Origin: Acephala macrosclerotiorum
Lineage: Eukaryota > Ascomycota > Leotiomycetes > Helotiales > Mollisiaceae
NCBI GenBank assembly: GCA_014904845.1
Contig: MU119697.1
Coordinates: forward strand, 1 to 24,078
DNA length: 24,078 nt
Direction: 5' to 3'
Shown here in pieces: positions 21,679 through 24,078 of this stretch (positions within the stretch are counted from its first letter, which is position 1; the number at the start of each line of letters is the position of its first letter). The notes under the pieces are model-generated. The model had not been told where the DNA came from. It saw only the letters and a program-made list of their open reading frames with translations, and made no database searches. The translations under genes were made by a program, and so were the position numbers.

Positions 21679-23956
21679 TTTTTTTTTTTTAATAAATATA
21701 TTAATTTATTATTAATTTTTTTTATATATATTATATTTAATACGCGATTTAATTTTATTTATATTATTTTAATCGTTAATCGATTGATTTCGAATTCGAT
21801 CGAAATATATATAAAAACGATAAAAAAAATATTTTTATATATTTAAAATATATTCGATATAAATTTAATTTTTCGAAAATCGATTTAATCGTTTAAAAAT
21901 TATATTAATTTCAATTAAATTAATAATTAAAATATTAAACAATTAATATAAAATTATTAATTATTAATTAATTTATAAAACGTTAATTTATATTTTTATT
22001 TTTATTATATAAAAACAAATATATTAAATAAACGAATATAATTAAAAAAAAATATTTAATTTTAATTTTTTTTTAAATAAATTAATTTTAATAATTTAAA
22101 TATAAATATTATTATTATTTATAAAAACAATTAAAATATTATTATATTTATAAAGAATTTTCAATTTTATACTCGAATTAAATATATCGATATTTAATAT
22201 TATTTCGTTCGTAAAAAAATTATTAAAAAAACTTTTTTAAATAAATTAATAAAAATATTATTACAAAAAATCGTTTTAAAAATTTCGAATAATAATAAAA
22301 ATAAAATAATTTTTATAATTAAATTTTTTTTTATTTAATTAATTAATTATAATATTAATTTTATTTATATTATTCGAATAATTATTATATAAAATATTTT
22401 AAATTAAAATAAAATTTTTATTATTAATATTTTATTATTAATTTTTATTGTTTTTTTTATTTATTATTCGTTATTTTTTTATAAAAAAATTTTTTATATA
22501 ATTTTAATTTATTAAAAATATAATTAAATATCGTATATAATATATAAAAACTTTTAAATTTATTCGTTTAAAATATATAAAAATATTCGATCGTATAAAA
22601 ATATTAAAATAATTTTATTTTTATTTTTTTTATATATAAAAAACGATTATTTTTTAAATTTTTTATTTTTTTAAAAAATATAAAAATATATAAAATATTT
22701 AAATAATTTAAATAATTTTAAATATTCGAAAAATATTTTTCGAAATAATTTAAAACGTATATATTCTTATTATAATTTTTTTTTAAAAAAAATTTAAAAT
22801 TTATATTATTTTTAATTTTTTAAAATAAATCGAATATTTTTTTTATTTTATAAATATAAATTTTTTTAAATTTGAAATATTTTTAATATATTTTAATTTA
22901 AATTATTTGAATTTTATATTATAAAAAAAAAATTTTATCGATTAAATAATTCGATTAAATTTTAAATAAATATTTTTTTAATACGTTTTTTTATTAATTA
23001 AAAAAACATTTTAAATTTTAATAATAATATTTAATTATATTAATTAAAAATATTTTTATAAATATTATTATAATAATTAAATAATATATATATATATTTT
23101 TTATGTATAATATAAAATATTAAAAATAATTATAAATGAATTTTAATTTAAATTAAATTTTTTTTTAAAAATATTAAAAAATATAAAATAAATATTTATT
23201 ATTAATAATATATAAAAAAAAAGTATTATTTTAATAATTTTATACGATTAAATATTTTTATATATTATATATAATATTTAATTATATTTTTAATAAATAA
23301 TAAAAAGAAAATTATAAAAAAAAATAATAAATAATAAATAAAAAAAATCATAAAAATTAATAATAAAATATTAATAATAAAATTTTTAATTTTAATTTAA
23401 AATATTTTATATAATAATTATTCGAATAATATAAATAAAATCAATATTATAATTGAATATATATAAATCGAATTCGAATTAATTTATAAATAATTAATAA
23501 AACGATAAATAATTTTTTTAATTATAAAAATTATTCGATTTTTATAATTATTTAAAATTATATAAAATTTTATTTAATTTAATATTTTTTAAAATATTAT
23601 ATTTAATAAATAAATCGATACAAATTTTAATATTAATTCTTTTGTAAAAAAAAAATTTTTTTACGTTTATTTAATTAATTTTTTAATTATAAATAATAAT
23701 AAAAATAAAAAAAATTTTATAATTTATCGATTTTATTATTAAAATAAAAATTTTATAAAAATTAATTTTTTTATTATTATTTGAAATCGCGAATTATTTA
23801 TTATATTTTATATTATAAAAAAAATTTTATAATATTACGTTTAATTCGAAATATTTATTTTTTAATAAATAATTTATAATTATTCGAATATTTTATTTTT
23901 ATTTACGTTTTATTTTTTATTAAAAATATATATATATTTTTTTTTATATTATTATT

Positions 23957-24057
23957 TTATATTATTTTTATTATAAATAATTTATAATTTATTTGAATTC
24001 GTATAATTATATTATTTTTATTATAAATAATTTATAATTTATTTGAATTCGTATAAT
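23957..24057. repeat. 50-bp perfect tandem duplication
   Basis: Bases 23,957-24,007 are identical to 24,007-24,057: a 50-bp unit in two head-to-tail copies containing TTTGAATTCGTATAAT. The match breaks at 24,058 (C against T). It is either a recent duplication after the mutation phase or an assembly artefact near a contig end. Confidence 0.9.
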
Positions 24058-24078
24058 CGAAAAAAAAAAAATATAAAA

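Larger units (their letters stand above)
16712..24078. repeat. Right AT-rich block, RIP-like degenerate repeats
   Basis: From about 16,712 composition falls over roughly 80 bp to nearly pure A+T and stays so to the window end. In 480 nt counted by hand (21,781-22,020 and 22,141-22,380) there are 24 C residues, 17 of them followed by G. Pieces of repeat family A are present near 16,945 (inverted) and 17,460. No coding frame was found. Same interpretation as the left block: repeat DNA degraded by a RIP-like process. Confidence 0.8.

Overview
The window looks like nuclear DNA of a filamentous ascomycete (Pezizomycotina). One moderate-GC gene island, about 10,905 to 16,715, lies between two long blocks that are almost pure A+T. 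The main gene has short introns (50 and 54 nt) with GTATGT/GTACGT donors and CTAAC branch points, as is typical of these fungi. The AT blocks look like repeats eroded by RIP (repeat-induced point mutation). They hold no coding frame, and the few surviving C residues sit mostly in CpG. I cannot name the species.

Layout. Positions 1-10,057 are an AT block containing decayed dispersed repeats, tandem repeats and a less eroded patch (about 960-1,930). Positions 10,058-10,410 are a small islet of ordinary composition inside the AT DNA, with inverted repeats but no gene I recognise. Positions 10,411-10,905 are AT-rich again. Positions 10,906-12,366 are upstream DNA without a convincing gene, ending in a pyrimidine-rich promoter-like stretch. 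Positions 12,367-14,942 carry the one clearly intact gene: a serine-rich, low-complexity protein of 823 residues (my splicing) with two C-terminal membrane segments, from a conserved ascomycete family of unknown function. Positions 14,943-15,686 show nothing recognisable. A broken N-terminal fragment of a glutathione S-transferase follows at 15,687-15,936, then unrecognised DNA with short open frames up to the sharp boundary near 16,715. From there to 24,078 is a second AT block.

The genes do not form a pathway. The serine-rich gene appears functional: its frame is open throughout, and splicing restores the conserved C-terminus. The fragments beside it look like debris at the edge of an isochore. 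The most notable signals are the CpG-sparing mutation pattern, the unmutated islet, the repeat family found on both sides of the island, and a frame-preserving intron inside the first membrane segment. I saw no CRISPR array, no RNA gene and no intact transposase.
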